Part shown: piece by piece, positions 62,231 through 64,000 of the stretch
Layout of the letters: each line of letters begins with the position of its first letter
Numbering within the stretch: the stretch's first letter is position 1
DNA from: Flavobacterium sandaracinum
GTDB lineage: Bacteria; Bacteroidota; Bacteroidia; Flavobacteriales; Flavobacteriaceae
Assembly: GCF_004349135.1 (NCBI RefSeq)
Contig: NZ_SMFN01000008.1
Coordinates: 1-64,000, forward strand
Length of the DNA stretch: 64,000 bases
Reading direction: 5' to 3'
Position numbers and translations under genes: made by a program
The notes under the pieces: model-generated
Databases searched by the model: none
Told to the model about the DNA's origin: nothing
What the model saw: the letters and a program-made list of their open reading frames with translations, nothing else

Positions 62231-63223
62231 TTAATTTGCTTTTTGTTGTGCCTTTAACACTTGCTTTTTATAAAAAGCGATAAAAAATGAAGTAGAAATG
62301 AAAATAAAAATAAATAAAAACGGCAGTATTAATTTCATTTTGCCATTAATAGAGGCTGTATTTTCAATATTTATGGCGGTGCTATTCTCTTTTATGATTT
62401 TATCCGAAGTTAACAACGCAATTTTTAAGTTTCCAATTTCTGTAAGCAATGATTCTTTCGTTTTAATGACATCATTCAGTTGCGTATTTTCATTGTAGTA
62501 CACTAATTTATCACTTTTTTGATTGTTTCCAGCTGTAGCATTCGAAAACTCGTTTAATATTCCGTCTATTTGAGAAACAATTCCCTGGTTGGTCTTTATC
62601 CTTTCTTGAATATTAATCACGGACGCTTTCTGAATTTTAGTATAGTAATCGCTCGTGTTCAAATAGTTTAAAATCGGTTGTATCCCCTTTTCATTATTAG
62701 TTATTCCCTTTGTTAAAAAAGTAATGGTATGAAAAGTATAATTCTTACTGGTGGTCGTTTCCTTCACAATGGATTTTAAATCTCCATCTTCTGCCATTAA
62801 CTTTAGCAGTGCAAAATTTTGATCGCTGTTATTGATAAAACTATAAACGTCGACAATGGGTTCAATAGAAATTTTTGTTATTTTAGTTGGCTTTAGAATA
62901 CCGATTGCTTTTAAAAAAACCGTATCTCTTTCTTTTACTTTAGCTGCTAATAAATCAATTTTTGCATATAAATAATCCGTACTGCCAAAATTAGGAGCTA
63001 CAATAACCTCACTTTTATAACTCTTATTTCTTTGGTCTATAAAAAGTCCTAGGGCAAGACCAACTACAAACAAAATCAAAATTACTCGTACATTCTTTAC
63101 AAAAAACCCAATACATCTGAATAAGAAAGTATTAAAATCTTGTAGCAAATTGCCAATTTTTTTTGAAATTTGAGTTAAATCTATTTCTTGTTCTTCTGAA
63201 TTATTGGGCACGTTTGTACTCAT
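62231..63223 (-). CDS. Wzz-like chain-length determinant protein
   Basis: This 330-residue protein has one membrane helix near residues 44-66 (RVILILFVVGLALGLFIDQR). A large periplasmic domain is rich in Lys, Asn and coiled-coil segments, and a second helix spans about 298-318 (LILPFLFIFIFISTSFFIAF). The two-helix layout with a periplasmic coiled coil is that of Wzz/PCP proteins, though no tyrosine-kinase domain is present. It sets the length of the glycan chains. It lies 21 bases upstream of rfbA. Confidence 0.85.
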   Translation of the reverse strand: MSTNVPNNSEEQEIDLTQISKKIGNLLQDFNTFLFRCIGFFVKNVRVILILFVVGLALGLFIDQRNKSYKSEVIVAPNFGSTDYLYAKIDLLAAKVKERDTVFLKAIGILKPTKITKISIEPIVDVYSFINNSDQNFALLKLMAEDGDLKSIVKETTTSKNYTFHTITFLTKGITNNEKGIQPILNYLNTSDYYTKIQKASVINIQERIKTNQGIVSQIDGILNEFSNATAGNNQKSDKLVYYNENTQLNDVIKTKESLLTEIGNLKIALLTSDKIIKENSTAINIENTASINGKMKLILPFLFIFIFISTSFFIAFYKKQVLKAQQKAN

Positions 63224-63231
63224 TTATAGTA

Positions 63232-64000
63232 TTATTTTGCGTTGAAAATTTGTTCCAATATTTTAATGGTAATCAAATAAGTTGGCTTTACACCCGTAGT
63301 TCCTAGTCCTCCTGAAGCTAATGTACTTCCGGTTTCCAAAGGATTATCAGAGGCATAATACGCATATCTTACCTTAACATCATGAGGAACACTCTTTCTG
63401 ATTTTTGAAGCAGATTGAATTGCTTTTTGATAATAAGAACCTTCCATTTCCAATCCAATAATTCCCCAAGTCGATTCATGGAAAAACTTCAATAAATCTC
63501 TATTTTGCAATGAAGTTCCCAAAACGGTAACCATTGGTCCAGCAAAAACAGCAATGTCGTTTCCTTCAAACATTGCAGCAGTCAATTCATTTTCGAAAAA
63601 ATAATTATCCGCCGTTCCTTCATTGATGTGTGCATTCGGAATCATAATGTCTCCTTTTCCACCTTCCAGAATTCCTGCTTTCCCCATGATAGAAACCGAT
63701 TCCACATTCAATAAAGTGTCTTTTTTAAACGGTTTCAACAGCTCGTCAATGGTTTCATACGCTTGTTCTCCAAATGCGTAATCCATAACGATAAGCACTG
63801 GTTTTTTATCTCCTGTATTTGCCGTAGGAAATGACGTTTTTGCCCAATCCATTTTGGCAGTATCAAAAATTTGCACATCAATATTGGTTCCTGACGTATC
63901 CGGCAACGAAATCATTCCGCATTTCAACGCCACTTCTTCCACTTGGTTTCGAACCGCATTAGCGCCGGACTTACTCAATTCCTCATAAATAAAGAAATCC
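63232..64000 (-). CDS. Nucleoside-phosphorylase-like protein (DUF6909-like), 5' end cut off
   Basis: The frame is open to the right edge (DFFIYEELSKSGANAVRNQV), so a TTG at 63978 is an internal codon and the N-terminus is outside the window. At least 256 residues are visible. VIDVQIFDTAKMDW-like and KPVLIVMDYAFGEQA segments and VSIMGKAGILEGGKGDIMIP lead into TWGIIGLEMEGSYYQKAIQS, a Glu-Met-Glu-Gly motif typical of purine nucleoside phosphorylase/MTAN folds. Such proteins cleave nucleosides or related compounds. The DUF6909 name is from memory. It lies eight bases upstream of the Wzz-like gene. Confidence 0.75.
   Translation of the reverse strand, partial: DFFIYEELSKSGANAVRNQVEEVALKCGMISLPDTSGTNIDVQIFDTAKMDWAKTSFPTANTGDKKPVLIVMDYAFGEQAYETIDELLKPFKKDTLLNVESVSIMGKAGILEGGKGDIMIPNAHINEGTADNYFFENELTAAMFEGNDIAVFAGPMVTVLGTSLQNRDLLKFFHESTWGIIGLEMEGSYYQKAIQSASKIRKSVPHDVKVRYAYYASDNPLETGSTLASGGLGTTGVKPTYLITIKILEQIFNAK

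Noticed and set aside
1..64000. tRNA or rRNA genes
   Set aside because: No cloverleaf-like T-loop (GGTTCGAATC type) with matching acceptor stem and no conserved rRNA stretches were found in the intergenic regions.

Overview
The window looks like the chromosome of a Flavobacterium-type member of the Bacteroidota. The DNA is AT-rich. Several genes are typical of that group: the gliding/type IX secretion lipoprotein SprE, a flavobacterial ATP synthase operon without beta and epsilon, a TonB-dependent receptor ending in an aromatic residue, and lineage-restricted families such as DUF4292, DUF4254, DUF5687 and DUF6427-like proteins. Promoters matching TANNTTTG, with a TTG box 17 bases upstream in the best case, also fit. 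No rRNA, tRNA or CRISPR array was found.

Left part (1-13.5 kb). A truncated IS4-type transposase runs off the left edge. It is followed by a DUF2452-like gene, a secreted GH3 glycosidase, an array of about four 220-229 bp repeats, a PQQ-type sugar dehydrogenase with its c-type cytochrome, a TonB receptor, a lipoprotein plus polysaccharide deacetylase pair, and a PiT phosphate transporter fused to a PhoU-like tail. Minus-strand block 13.5-21.7 kb. In transcription order this holds a small lipoprotein, a polysaccharide flippase, dut, a sugar-nucleotidyltransferase, a second repeat array, a TPR protein, a DUF4292 lipoprotein and an EnvC-like LytM protein. A conserved-looking structured element sits between the flippase and dut.

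Energy and gliding block (22-31 kb, minus strand): sprE - bactofilin - atpZ-like - small membrane protein - atpB-E-F-H-A-G. An internal promoter precedes atpB and hairpins sit in three intercistronic gaps. ABC/PadR block (31.5-38.5 kb, minus strand): a PadR regulator, six tandem paralogous membrane proteins with an E-x2-D-H-[IM] N-terminal motif, a DUF5687 permease and an ABC ATPase. This is the best candidate here for a little-described system. A divergent PaaE-like ferredoxin reductase and a ParDE toxin-antitoxin pair follow.

Mixed block (40.5-47.6 kb): GT9 glycosyltransferase, DUF4254 protein, upp, two small membrane-protein families, purD and a CapK-like adenylate-forming enzyme. Surface polysaccharide cluster (47.6-64 kb, minus strand): a nucleoside-phosphorylase-like protein cut by the right edge, a Wzz-like chain-length protein, rfbA, rfbC, rfbD, Wzx flippase, a small lipoprotein, a Wzy polymerase, an O-antigen ligase-type protein, two GT4 enzymes, an FkbM methyltransferase, two SDR sugar-nucleotide enzymes (one like UDP-xylose synthase), a WcaJ-like initiating sugar transferase and a GT2. 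Together these can build, polymerise and flip a dTDP-rhamnose- or dTDP-sugar-containing glycan. rfbB is not in the window.
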